Shown here piece by piece: positions 50,136 through 61,867 of a stretch of 64,000 bases of DNA (position 1 is the stretch's first letter; each line of letters begins with the position of its first letter). The position numbers and the translations under genes are program-made. The DNA lies in assembly GCF_041381155.1 (NCBI RefSeq), contig NC_091135.1, forward strand, positions 53,643,997-53,707,996, given 5' to 3'. The notes beneath the pieces are model-generated. The model had not been told where the DNA came from. It saw only the letters and a list, made by a program, of their open reading frames with translations, and made no database searches. Origin of the DNA: Argopecten irradians (taxonomy: Eukaryota; Mollusca; Bivalvia; Pectinida; Pectinidae).

Positions 50136-52121
50136 ATGAGACTGTTAATTCTTTCTTGCTTACTCACCATAGTAATAGCAATTAAAATTAATGAAAATGT
50201 TGTATTCAAAGAAACTGATACCATAACTTCTACAAAATCCAAATGGTTGATATCATATGCCATAAATTTCAATGACTACCACAGGTTCATCAATGTTATC
50301 TTTGATGATATCAACACAGCATCTACCTTAATACAAAATTCTGTCAACCACACCACACGACCTGAAGTACCCATTATATTTTCACAATTACAAAAACAGT
50401 TAGATCTCTTTACCACAGAACACGACAACTTGCTATCAACCCTTGCTGATTTTAAGTCTTTACACATCACAAAACGATCCATTCTTCCCTTTGTAGGTAG
50501 TGCACTTAGTTTTCTTTTTGGCACCACATCCGAAAGTGATCTTTCATCTATAAAGACACATATCAATACCATTTCGAAAAATCAACAAAAAATTAAACAT
50601 GTTTTGGAAGCAAACTTATCTATTTTAAACGCCACACGATTTGATGTTGAGGCTAATCGCCAGAAAATAAATTCACTTGTAGATTCTTTTCGTAAATTTA
50701 AAGAAACTGTTCTTACCGGTACGAATTTCTTACACAGAGCCGTATCAAATAATTATTATTTCACCATGACCTTTGCTCATGTATCTTCCTTTATTTCACA
50801 TGTTAGGCTTATTCTTGAAAATGCAATAATTCACATTCAAAACCTAAAACTTCAACTCAACATGCTCTCATTAAATCACCTTTCACCAAGCACTATCACA
50901 CCATCTCAACTTCGACAAACACTCTTAGATATTCAAAACAGACTACCACGCACATTAGAGCTCCCATCCAATCCACAATCTAATATCTGGGAATACTATC
51001 AATATTTAACTTGTTCTACATTAATAGACTCGGAACAAATTGTAATTGTTATACCTATACCATTAATGGATGCAGTGAATAAATTTCGTGTATATCAAGT
51101 TTTTAATATTCCAGTAGCTATGCCTCTACCTTCCAATTCTAAATCTTCAAATCAACAAGATTGTGGAGCTTGTAAATTAGTTGCCAAATACCAATTAGAA
51201 ACGTCTTATTTAGCTGTGAACCCTGAAGTTTCTAAATATATGTTTTTAGAAGGCCATAATACCCAAATTTGTTCTCATCCTTTTTATAAGCAGTGTCAGC
51301 TTACTTCCCCTGTATATCCAATTAATTTAAGTACCCATTGTATAGTTGCCTTGTTTACAAACAATAAGATAAATATAAACAAATATTGTATTACAATTGT
51401 TGTACCAGACTCACAACTTCCGTTGGGTTTTCATATAGAAAATGGTTCTTGGGCCATTACAACTAACATAGAAATGAGATTTTCCATTGTGTGCCAGCAA
51501 CATGATAAAACTTCCCAATTACTTGTTAAACCTCCTATTCAAATTATTCATGTGCCTTATTCATGCTCCGCATCCAGCGATCATATAAGTTTGGCGGCCT
51601 CTTTTCAAAAATCTTCTACAACGCATGCACTGAATATTACGTTTCCTACACACAAACACCTTAATATTTCTATGAGTTCTTTATGGACACCTTTTCATCA
51701 GAAATTTCCAAACTATTCAGCTATAACCATACCTAATCACCTAAAACATATGGACAAACTATCAATGACATCATTAATTTCCGAACTCTCATCTATAGAA
51801 CCTGTTGATAGTAATTTTTCGGGTATACAGCAATACATTATTCCAATTGTTTCAGTAATAGTTATCATTTGTTTATTTGTAGTTTCGTTATTTTTGTATT
51901 GCAAATGTTCACACAAATGTAAAAAGAATGTTAAATCTGCTAAAAATGTAAAATATGGTGTATGTAAGCAAGGAAGCAACAGTGCGATCGAGTTACCATC
52001 TTCATCCAACACAACGGAAGTCCTCATACCACCCCGCTACGAATACCAGAACCTCAATTCAACATTGTATCCACGCCTGACATCTTTAATGCCACCTCCA
52101 GCGATAGAAGTGGAGCAGTAA
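50136..52121 (+). CDS. env: Envelope-like membrane glycoprotein of gypsy element 2
   Basis: 661 residues. Residues 1 to ~16 are a hydrophobic signal peptide. Around residue 110 there is a furin-like site TKRS followed by a glycine/phenylalanine-rich segment (LPFVGSALSFLFGT), with the same layout as the fusion peptide of F-type envelope proteins in insect errantiviruses and baculoviruses. Heptad-like segments and several N-x-S/T sites follow. Near residue 565-590 is one strong membrane helix (PIVSVIVIICLFVVSLFLY) and then a Cys/Lys-rich cytoplasmic tail. It starts 117 bases after the pol stop. Spliced expression is usual for such genes. Similarity to F-type env is judged by layout and motif, not by alignment. 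Confidence 0.82.
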   Translation: MRLLILSCLLTIVIAIKINENVVFKETDTITSTKSKWLISYAINFNDYHRFINVIFDDINTASTLIQNSVNHTTRPEVPIIFSQLQKQLDLFTTEHDNLLSTLADFKSLHITKRSILPFVGSALSFLFGTTSESDLSSIKTHINTISKNQQKIKHVLEANLSILNATRFDVEANRQKINSLVDSFRKFKETVLTGTNFLHRAVSNNYYFTMTFAHVSSFISHVRLILENAIIHIQNLKLQLNMLSLNHLSPSTITPSQLRQTLLDIQNRLPRTLELPSNPQSNIWEYYQYLTCSTLIDSEQIVIVIPIPLMDAVNKFRVYQVFNIPVAMPLPSNSKSSNQQDCGACKLVAKYQLETSYLAVNPEVSKYMFLEGHNTQICSHPFYKQCQLTSPVYPINLSTHCIVALFTNNKININKYCITIVVPDSQLPLGFHIENGSWAITTNIEMRFSIVCQQHDKTSQLLVKPPIQIIHVPYSCSASSDHISLAASFQKSSTTHALNITFPTHKHLNISMSSLWTPFHQKFPNYSAITIPNHLKHMDKLSMTSLISELSSIEPVDSNFSGIQQYIIPIVSVIVIICLFVVSLFLYCKCSHKCKKNVKSAKNVKYGVCKQGSNSAIELPSSSNTTEVLIPPRYEYQNLNSTLYPRLTSLMPPPAIEVEQ

Positions 52122-53226
52122 TTGCTTATAACAATAACTTTATTATGTCTTCATTTGTTTATCGACTTGTTTATGTATGCCGTCTTCATGTAATATCATC
52201 GAGTTCCCTATTTATATATATCTTCATCGAAGAAACTTTTGCTGAACGTGTTATACCACAAGTTTCAACTTTGCTTCTACATCTTCATCGAAGAAACTTT
52301 TACAACATTTTACTACATTTTCAACATTCATGGAAGAAACTTCTACATCAATACCAACACATCAAACATATTTTACATCTTCTGGATAGTCCCCCTGATG
52401 TGATTCCTCACCAGGTTGTTATCGTAAATTAGGACTATGCCAGGCTATGTCAGAGTACAGAGATTGTGACGTGTTATTTCACGCACATTTTATATTATAT
52501 ATCTCTGTACTCGAAGACATGAACATCAACACATCAACATTCATCACCTACAGACTCAACGGATTTGGAAATACCTGATGCAGTCTAATGCCAGGGGAAA
52601 CATGTGTTATATTTTCATCTCCGAAGAGGATCCACTACTACACTCTACTTATATCTAACATTGTAAATGGAACTCATTCATTGTATTTTTCTCAGCCTTG
52701 TTGTGCGAGATTTCATCGTTGATTTCAAGATGGTTGTACATCGTTGTCAACACCCATTAAATTTCATCACGTGACGGCATATGATAAACATTTATATATC
52801 TACGTTTGACATTTTAAAGTTGTTTTTATATTTGAATACTGTGTTTTCACATTTCATATGTTTACTACGTTTTACATACTATAATGTATGTTGTTCAAAT
52901 GAAGTTTTCCTTTCACTATGTTATCATTATCAATTATGTTTTATGATGTATATATTTCATTTTCAAAATATTGGAAATGATTTGGAAGAGTATATTATTC
53001 TTATTCTCATTTTAACATCTTAATATCATGGTATGCTATTTACACACATATGTTGTTTGTACAAAAGTTTTGAAATTCTTTAATATAGGATATAATTGTC
53101 ATAATTTATAATGACAATAATATAGAGTATGGAAATGTTAAATATTTAGAAAATTTCATAATATATTATACCAATTTATAGCTAAATTGTTATAATTTAT
53201 AACATGGAGACGAATGTGCCATTATA
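52122..53226 (+). other. Non-coding tail of gypsy element 2 before the 3' LTR
   Basis: Contains two or three copies of CTTCATCGAAGAAACTT near 52.2-52.35 kb. A second copy of the LTR's first ~30 bases (TATGGAAATGTTAAATATTT) lies at 53130-53158, about 100 bases ahead of the true 3' LTR. No clear polypurine tract was seen at the LTR edge. Confidence 0.6.
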
Positions 53227-53653
53227 TGGAAATGTTAAATATTTAGAAAATTAACTTTATGTATAATTCAATGAATACACTTAGTCTACTATAGGTACAC
53301 ATATAGCCTTAGACATCAGGTCGCAGTAACCAGACGGTTATAGACGGTTATATGTATATGCCTTGTAGCTATCATGATCAAGTCAACAGATTCCGATACA
53401 CTATTACTTAAATGCATATTCGTGACAAGAAGTGGTCAGATTACTTAAGAAGGATATGTACTCTGACATTTATTATAAAACTGATTGATGTTGAATGTCC
53501 ATGTACCTCTATATAAACTAAGATTTCACAAGTAAACGGGGTCGCTCTTAAGGACTCCACGAATAAACACCAGAAGCTACCAACACGTGTTTGAGTCCTA
53601 CATATACACACCACTACAGAAAATACAACAAACTACAGAACTTCTACATTTCA
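53227..53653 (+). repeat. 3' LTR of gypsy element 2
   Basis: 427 bases, matching the 5' LTR apart from the missing 14-bp duplication. It is followed after ~110 bases by the 28-bp minisatellite. Confidence 0.92.
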
Positions 53654-53763
53654 GCACACTGACAAAAAAAAGTGGCTTGTTGTTAGAAAAATCGGCGTTG
53701 AAAAATCATTACAAAATCATACTAACCTTTGGTTTCTTATTTGATATTGTTACACGTGTCCAG

Positions 53764-56700
53764 ATGTTGTATTAGATAAGGATTACAATAGATGTTGTAT
53801 TGGATAAGGATTACAATAGATGTTGTATTAGATAAGGATTACAATAGATGTTGTATTGGATAAGGATTACAATAGATGTTGTATTGGATAAGGATTACAA
53901 TAGATGTTGTATTAGATAAGGATTACAATAGATGTTGTATTGGATAAGGATTACAATAGATGTTGTATAAGATAAGGATTACAATAGATGTTGTATTAGA
54001 TACGGATTACAATAGATGTTGTATAAGATAAGGATTACAATAGATGTTGTATAAGATACGGATTACAATAGATGTTGTATAAGATACGGATTACAATAGA
54101 TGTTGTATAAGATACGGATTACAATAGATGTTGTATTAGATAAGGATTACAATAGATGTTGTATTGGATAAAGATTACAATAGATGTTGTATTAGATAAG
54201 GATTACAATAGATGTTGTATTAGATAAGGATTACAATAGATGTTGTATTGGATAAAGATTACAATAGATGTTGTATTGGATAAAGATTACAATAGATGTT
54301 GTATTGGATAAAGATTACAATAGATTTTGTATAAGATAAGAATTTCAATAGATGTTGTATTGGATAAGGATTACAATAGATGTTTTTTAGATAAGGATTA
54401 CAATAGATGTTGTATTGGATACGGATTACAATAGATGTTGTATTGGATAAGGATTACAATACATGTTGTATTAGATAAGAATTTCAATAGATGTTGTATT
54501 GGATAAGGATTACAATAGATGTTTTTTAGATAAGGATTACAATAGATGTTGTATTGGATACGGATTACAATAGATGTTGTATTGGATAAGGATTACAATA
54601 CATGTAGATGTTGTATTGGATAAGGATTACAGTAGATGTTGTATTGGATAAGGATTACAATAGATGTTGTATAAGATAAGGATTACAATACATGTAGATG
54701 TTGTATTGGATAAGGATTACAGTAGATGTTGTATTGGATAAGGATTACAATACATGTAGATGTTGTATTGGATAAGGATTACAATACATGTAGATGTTGT
54801 ATTGGATAAGGATTAGAATAGATGTTGTATTAGATAAGGATTACAATAGATGTTGTATTGGATAAGAATTACAATAGATGTTGTATTGGATAAGGATTAC
54901 AATACATGTAGATGTTGTATTGGATAAGGATTACAATAGATGTTGTATAAGATAAGGATTACAATAGATGTTGTATTAGATAAGGATTACAATAGATGTT
55001 GTATTGGATAAGGATTACAATAGATGTTGTATTATATAAGGATTACAATAGATGTTGTATTGGATAAGGATTACAATAGATGTTTTATTAGATAAGGATT
55101 ACAATAGATGTTGTATTAGATAAGGATTACAATAGATGTTGTATTAGATAAGGATTACAATAGATGTTGTATTGGATAAGAATTACAATAGATGTTGTAT
55201 TGGATAAGGATTACAATAGATGTTGTATTGGATAAGGATTACAATACATGTAGATGTTGTATTGGATAAGGGTTACAATAGATGTTGTATTGGATAAGGA
55301 TTACAATAGATGTTGTATTGGATAAGGATTACAATAGATGTTGTATTGGATAAGGATTACAATAGATGTTGTATTGGATAAGGATTACAATAGATGTTGT
55401 ATAAGATACGGATTACAATAGATGTTGTATAAGATACGGATTACAATAGATGTTGTATAAGATACGGATTACAATAGATGTTGTATAAGATACGGATTAC
55501 AATAGATGTTGTATAAGATACGGATTACAATAGATGTTGTATAAGATACGGATTACAATAGATGTTGTATTAGATAAGGATTACAATAGATGTTGTATTG
55601 GATAAAGATTACAATAGATGTTGTATTGGATAAAGATTACAATAGATGTTGTATTGGATAAAGATTACAATAGATGTTGTATAAGATACGGATTACAATA
55701 GATGTTGTATTGGATAAGGATTACAATAGATGTTGTATTAGATAAGGATCACAATTGATGTTGTATTGGATAAGGATTACAATAGATGTTGTATTAGATA
55801 AGGATTTCAATAGATGTTGTATTGGATAAGGATTACAATAGATGTTTTTTAGATAAGGATTACAATAGATGTTGTATTGGATACGGATTACAATAGATGT
55901 TGTATTGGATAAGGATTACAATACATGTAGATGTTGTATTGGATAAGGATTACAATACATGTAGATGTTGTATTGGATAAGGATTACAATACATGTAGAT
56001 GTTGTATTGGATAAGGATTACAGTAGATGTTGTATTGGATAAGGATTACAATAGATGTTGTATAAGATAAGGATTACAATACATGTAGATGTTGTATTGG
56101 ATAAGGATTACAGTAGATGTTGTATTGGATAAGGATTACAATACATGTAGATGTTGTATTGGATAAGGATTACAGTAGATGTTGTATTGGATAAGGATTA
56201 GAATAGATGTTGTATTAGATAAGGATTACAATAGATGTTGTATTGGATAAGAATTACAATAGATGTTGTATTGGATAAGGATTACAATACATGTAGATGT
56301 TGTATTGGATAAGGATTACAATAGATGTTGTATAAGATAAGGATTACAATAGATGTTGTATTAGATAAGGATTACAATAGATGTTGTATTGGATAAGGAT
56401 TACAATAGATGTTGTATTATATAAGGATTACAATAGATGTTGTATTGGATAAGGATTACAATAGATGTTGTATTAGATAAGGATTACAATAGATGTTGTA
56501 TTAGATAAGGATTACAATAGATGTTGTATTGGATAAGGATTACAATAGATGTTGTATTGGATAAGAATTACAATAGATGTTGTATTGGATAAGGATTACA
56601 ATAGATGTTGTATTGGATAAGGATTACAATACATGTAGATGTTGTATTGGATAAGGATTACAATAGATGTTGTATTGGATAAGGATTACAATAAATGTTG

Positions 56701-57262
56701 TATTGGATAAGGATTACAATAGATGTTGTATTGGATAAAGATTACAATAGATGTTGTATTAGATAAGGATTACAATAGATGTTGTATTAGATAGGGATTA
56801 CAATAGATGTTGTATTGGATAAGGATTACAATAGATGTTGTATTAGATAAGGATCACAATTGATGTTGTATTGGATAAGGATTACAATAGATGTTTTTTT
56901 AGATAAGGATTGCAATAGATGTTGTATTGGATAAGGATTACAATAGATGTTGTATTAGATAAGGATCACAATAGATGTTGTATTGGATAAGGATTACAAT
57001 AGATGTTGTATTGGATAAGGATTACAATAGATGTTGTATTAGATAAGGATTACAATAGATGTTGTATTAGATAAGGATTACAATAGATGTTGTATTGGAT
57101 AAGGATTACAATAGATGTTTTTTAGATAAGGATTACAATAGATGTTGTATTGGATACGGATTACAATAGATGTTGTATTGGATAAGGATTACAATACATG
57201 TAGATGTTGTATTGGATAAGGATTACAATAGATGTTGTATTAGATAAGGATTACAATAGATT
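53764..57262. repeat. 28-bp minisatellite (~120 units) with higher-order structure
   Basis: The unit is ATGTTGTATTGGATAAGG, then ATTACAATAG (28 bases). Variants have AGATAAGG, AAGATACGG, GGATAAAG, a shortened GTTTTTTAGAT form, and a 34-base form with an added ACATGT (CAATACATGTAGATG). Rare marks recur at a fixed distance: ATTATATAAG at 55031 and 56416, and GGATAAGAATTACAA at ~54860 and ~56245. Both pairs are 1385 bases apart, so a block of that size was duplicated inside the array. Not coding. Confidence 0.96.
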
Positions 57263-57837
57263 AAGGAAATGAAGAATGTTTGGATTTGTATTGCGTATTG
57301 TCAATATTTATTGTAATGTTTCTGATTTAAGTACTTGAACCGTAATGCCACTCCCATATAAACAGTTGTTGTGTTTATATGATAAATGTTTTATGTTCGT
57401 TTGAACATAGTGAATTAGAACATGATTACTCTGAACGAAACAATACATGTATAGCTTTTGATTGTATTGATTTCAACATCTAAACACATTTATAAACGGG
57501 CTCACATATCTTATATTGATAGCTATATACATAGGTTTTGATTATAAAGGTCAAAGTGCACCGGTGTGCACACATTCTAGTAGCACGTACAGTAGATAAT
57601 ATATTAGTAGGATCATCCTTCTAAACATCCTGATTGTAACAGTTCAAAGGTCAGCTAATGATAAGTTGTAGTTAGGAAGTTATGTCAAGTGCAGCTACGA
57701 TTGGGTATTGCATCACCTTGTCCAAACAAACCAGCATAAGGCCCTCGGCCACGACCCTCCAAGTACGTACGTGTCGTACTATCATGGGACTACGTATGTG
57801 AGTAATACTTACGAACATTTCATGGAAACTGAAGACG

Positions 57838-58110
57838 ATGAAGGAGGACCATACCCCACTACTAGGGGCGGTGAGGCCGGACTTCCTGGCCATGAAGACT
57901 GCTGTATATACCCGGAGATGGTACATTATAACGATGCTCTCCTCTATCTTGTTCTGTAATGCTCTGGTTTGGAACACGTGGGACCGATCACACAGTCCGC
58001 CAAAGTCGTATTTAAATGGAGGGACAGTAACATCGGCATGTTAGCTAACTGGGGCAGTATCATCTACACTGTAACTATATTTCCAGCATGTTATCTGATG
58101 GACGTGAAGG
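57838..58110 (+). pseudogene. SLC49A4: Broken copy of SLC49A4-like exon 1
   Basis: Starts MKEDHTPLLGAVRPD with the acidic dileucine sorting motif (D-H-T-P-L-L) and continues TRRWYIITM...ALVWNTW. It then shifts frame: CACGTGGGACC stands where the intact copies have CACGTGGGGACC, a one-base loss at about 57978-57982. The next frame continues GPITQSAKVVFKW...DSNIGMLANWG...FPACYLMDVK. The donor is also lost (GTGAAGG|AT where 61867 has AAAG|GT). Upstream sequence over ~50 bases resembles that before the 61582 copy, so the duplication included the leader. No further exons follow before the next copy. Confidence 0.82.
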
Positions 58111-60323
58111 ATAATCAATATACTTTTAATAGATTATTTGTCTCATTGTTTAATTTACATATAACGAATAAATATGAATATCCCTCTTTCCTATCCATCA
58201 AACTATTCATCCATCTACCAATATTTTCATCGATCGGAACACCGATTAATGAACTTGTAAACTTGCGTTTATCATTCGACCTCTAGCAGGGATTGCAATA
58301 GATCTTAATTCCATACATAGTGCTATATGGTGCAGCCTGAATGCCTGATGTACACTGTAATTTAGCCATACATTGAGACAAACTGGCTGTCTAACAACCA
58401 CTTTGTTTTGTTTTATATTTACCATTTATTTAGCTAAAGGCCGATAATGTACAACTTTAATTTAATGGTCTTTAACTCGACAAATTCGATAAAGTGGTAT
58501 ACGACTTGGGTATGATTTAACGTCTATTAGTCCCGCCTTTTGGTAATTGTGACCTCATATTTTTTCGTGATTTTTCTGACGTCACAATCAGCGGAAAGTT
58601 GAACTAATCGACGGAATATTGTACTTCACCTACGTCGTTTGTGTATCCCGATCTCGAAACCCCCGAATTATATAGCACTTTTACTTTTTGTAGTTTAGCT
58701 TCTTTGAATCAATTTCCACTTTTGTACCACTTTGTAGTACCCAACACGTAACATGGAAGAATGAAGAGGAACATTGTACTTCTGGTCATGGCATCGTTAT
58801 AAAGGTGAATAAAAGTCCATATTGAGATGTTTTCTGATCAGTTCCACTGTTTCAAGCAGTCATCATATAGTTAGCTTCTAACGCCAAACATGTTGGTTTA
58901 TTGGTTGGTTGTAATGTTACAATCTCTTTCGGATACTTGATAGCTGTTTACCCCCTCACTCTTTCTCAACACGAGCTTTAGATCGGCTACTACAGAATTA
59001 ACGCTCATCTAGAATTTGTTCTCGTATCATGTTGTGTTTGATCGTCTGGAAGAAGATAAGAAGCCATATACATAATTGTAGAACATCCCGCAGTAAGCCT
59101 TACATATAACTGAAATGCTTGGTCGGCAATGGCATTGTAATCCTCACTGAAGCACAGAAAGTTAAGGTTCTTAGATGTTTTGAGAAGCATATATGAGATC
59201 TGCATCATTTTCATTGCATAAAATAGTACATTTATATCTTGCATGAAAGACAAAGCTCATGAACTCTGCGTATTTTTTTTATTTTCTTTTGAAGACGGAA
59301 TGAATATCTTTTGAAAGAGATGAGTCGAGTCGGTACTCTTTTGGATATAAGTACTATCAAGGAATACGATTACCATTTCCCTTAAACATCTTGAGAGACA
59401 GGGTTAGCGCTATGTGCCTTGTGTTGCAACCAGGCATAACGGTTTGAAGTAAAACGTGTAGGAAACTATGAAATATGTGCGACACGAATTTCGCTTTACT
59501 GAATAGTCAACATCGATGCCCGTACTGGATGTTCTTTCTTCAGAATGAAACTGTTCCTTATATATATATATGTGAATTATCTCCATCAAATAAATCATCA
59601 ACATAGATTGGTATATGGTAGCTGTTTGTTTGACATGATTTGTGTATGAATCATCAGCATTGTTTACTATTTCATCAAATGTTAGTAGGCTCAACAAGTG
59701 TAGATTGTTTTATACTTGCGTGAAAGTTTGATTTTCCAAGTAAAATGCTTTGTTCTAATATGGTGATTCACTGGAAGCAGACAGTATTTGCTGCAGTCGA
59801 TCGCGCTGTGATACACACATCGTCACATGTCGTATTGGAGCGCGAGGAACCCGAGATAAATCTTGCAATCATGACCTATGTACATAACTAGCAATGGTAA
59901 GAGAATGGTACCTCTGATATACACGTCTAAGTTTTCTGAAAATCATCCCAATATTTATTCGTGTATTGGTATACAGGAAGTATATCGAACATTACGTACT
60001 TGCGTAAGTATTACATTACGTTACCATGTCTTGCTTTACTTGTTCTTTTATTCAGAAATGAAAAATGAGGAGTAAATGCATTTTGTAAATGAACCTCATT
60101 GCATAACAGCATTGACACTTGACCTATTCAATGATTAATCTTCATATGAACCATACCATAATCATAACACATGAACGAGGGGGTATAATTGTTGATACTT
60201 TCTTTATTGATGATTTTTAAATTAGAAAAAAAAAAACAATATTAAGCTCTAAATTTAAAAAATTAGAAAATTGTGGACGTAGGCTGATAGTCTCTACGTT
60301 TATCTTAAGACATATTACACAGG
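58111..60323. other. Intergenic, no gene seen
   Basis: AT-rich with short open frames on both strands. The 82-codon minus frame at 59253-59005 resembles nothing I know and has no splice or family support. Confidence 0.5.
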
Positions 60324-60728
60324 TCATATGTAACTTCCAAAACATAATTGGTAATCGATATATTTATTGTTCAGCAGGATTTCAAAATCTCCCGTGATGT
60401 CTGCGTTCACGACCTGTTCTGGAAAACCGTTCCAGATATGCACTATTCTAAAGTATACGTTTTCTAGTTCTGAACTACAACGCTGTTTCTTCCATTGGTA
60501 TATTAGACAAATGGGTTGAAGGTGGCTTTTTCGTCATTTTTTTTCTTCGTGATCTAAAAATACCTTTACCACGTCCCCTCTAAATCTTCTATGTTTAAAA
60601 GTTGGTAATTTTAATTTTGCTGGACGTTGTTCATAGGAGTTATCCTTAAATCCAGGTAGTAGCTTAATAGCTCTTCGCTGTACATTATCCAATCTAATTA
60701 AAATTAGAACTTCTATGTCGCTCTCCGT
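60324..60728 (-). mobile_element. LINE 3' end, 5'-truncated at a palindrome
   Basis: The minus strand codes for the C-terminus of a CR1/jockey-like non-LTR reverse transcriptase. RLDNVQRRAIKLLPGFKDN, then YEQRPAKLKLPTFKHRRFRG and, after a stop and a gap, YFRIVHIWNGFPEQVVNAD match the family pattern (LExVQRRATKLxPGL, Y-ERL--L-LPTL-YRRxRGD, -R-V--WNxLPE-VVNA). It ends in TGA at 60326-60324. The 5' truncation point coincides with the centre of the palindrome at 60691-60766. Confidence 0.75.
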
Positions 60729-60766
60729 ACGGAGAGCGACATAGAAGTTCTAATTTTAATTAGATT
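60691..60766. repeat. Perfect 76-bp palindrome with no spacer
   Basis: Left arm 60691-60728 and right arm 60729-60766 are exact reverse complements (centre CTCTCCGTACGGAGAG). The left arm is LINE coding sequence and the right arm is its inverted copy. GTACATTATC flanks both sides in direct orientation (60680-60689 and 60767-60776). Confidence 0.92.
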
Positions 60767-61099
60767 GTACATTATCTGACATTGGCTTTTTATAGCAAAA
60801 CTGGAGGCGATACGGGAGAAAACGACTGACCAATCACGGACATGCAAAGACTTCCTTTGATGATTACAGACAGAGCGACGCCCAACTTAAAAGCCACACA
60901 GTCAACCACAGTGTATCGTTATTTGGTTCTTTTGATGTGCATCAAAGGACTATATTTACCTGCATGTTCTGTTGCCTTCAGTTTTATTATGAGATAGTCT
61001 GGGGTGGAGAAAATATTAGTGATAGAAAACCCTCGATTATTAAGGATGTCCCCAGTGTAGCTTGTGAGGCGACAAGTTCTGTCATTTTTCCGTGATCCT

Positions 61100-61225
61100 T
61101 TTACCTGAAATTATATTCACTGACACGCTCATGAAACATGAAAGGAGTAGTACTTAACAAGCATGGCGAGATCAGGGATCGAACCCAGACCTCCGAACAC
61201 TAGCCGTACCGACCAGTTCTAACTT
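61100..61225 (-). repeat. tRNA-derived SINE-like sequence
   Basis: On the minus strand GGTTCGATCCC (61184-61174) is a full polymerase III B box. About 30 bases upstream, TGGTCGGTACGG is a plausible A box. No complete tRNA cloverleaf with a sensible anticodon was drawn, so a SINE is likelier than a tRNA gene. Its 3' border is not clear. Confidence 0.45.
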
Positions 61226-61581
61226 TAATTTTTGAAGTATGTGTATATGATTTATGCACACACATAATATATGTATATATACAAATGTAGATAGTGATAA
61301 ATATGTACACAAGTTCTGTTTAGGGTCAACAGTTCACCAGTGTGTATACATACTAACTGGAACTATTTATACCACAAGAGATAATACAATTATATCACCA
61401 TAAGATCGTAAGGTCTGCGGATCAAAGTTTAACTGAGCTGTAGTTCAGAAGTGATGTCACGTAAATCGTCGGTCAGGGATTAAAAAATATCGTCAGGACA
61501 TTGGTCGTGACCCTGATCTTGGGACTACGTACAATGTATGTGTGAGGAATATTTACTAACATTTTATAGAAACTGATAGCC

Positions 61582-61867
61582 ATGGAGGAGAGTAAGAATA
61601 GTGACCATACCCCACTACTAGGGGCGGTGAAGCCGGACTCCCAGGCTGTGAAGACTGCAGTATATACCCGGAGATGGTACATGTTGGCCGTGTATTCCTG
61701 TATCTGTTTCTGTCAGGCATTAGTATGGAACACGTGGGGACCGATCACACAGTCCGCCAAAGTCATATTTAAATGGGAGGATAGTAATATCGGCATGTTA
61801 GCTAACTGGGGCAATATCGCCTACATCATCACTGTCTTCCCAGCATGTTATCTCATGGACGTTAAAG
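61582..61867 (+). CDS. SLC49A4: SLC49A4-like first coding exon, intact but orphaned
   Basis: A 95-codon exon from ATG to a phase-1 donor (AAAG|GTAAAC). The cytosolic tail has the acidic dileucine motif D-H-T-P-L-L, the signal that sends human DIRC2 to lysosomes (there ERQPLL). Next come TRRWYMLAVYS, the first helix with WNTWGPITQSAK, and a second helix (NIGMLANWGNIAYIIT) ending at CYLMDVKG. The intron phase matches exon 2 of the gene body at 30058. No exon 2 is seen in the 1.2 kb before the next first exon. It may be an alternative first exon of the gene starting at 63103 or a leftover of an incomplete duplication. Confidence 0.75.

Larger units (their letters stand above)
44107..53653 (+). 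mobile_element. Envelope-bearing Ty3/gypsy element, young, nearly whole (fossil)
   Basis: A 9.5-kb element with LTRs at 44107-44547 and 53227-53653. The LTRs look identical apart from one 14-bp tandem duplication in the left copy, so the insertion is very young. The order is 5' LTR, a primer site starting TGGTGCCGTGACG, gag (from 44762), pol (to 50018), an envelope-like gene (50136-52121), a ~1.1-kb non-coding stretch, 3' LTR. The LTR carries TATATAA and AATAAA, as a promoter and poly(A) signal would. Pol and env are open; about one break is apparent, in gag. I could not find a target duplication: the 5 bases outside the two LTRs differ. Gypsy elements with an env gene are known from insects (errantiviruses) and a few other animals. 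Confidence 0.94.

Noticed and set aside
53764-57262. CRISPR-like or coding repeat protein
   Set aside because: The 28-base period shifts frame and every frame meets stops; there are no spacers.
59005-59253. 82-codon minus-strand gene
   Set aside because: No family resemblance, signal, splice context or codon pattern; probably a chance frame.
61174-61225. Functional tRNA gene
   Set aside because: The B box is perfect, but no full cloverleaf with paired acceptor stem was found, so a SINE is likelier.
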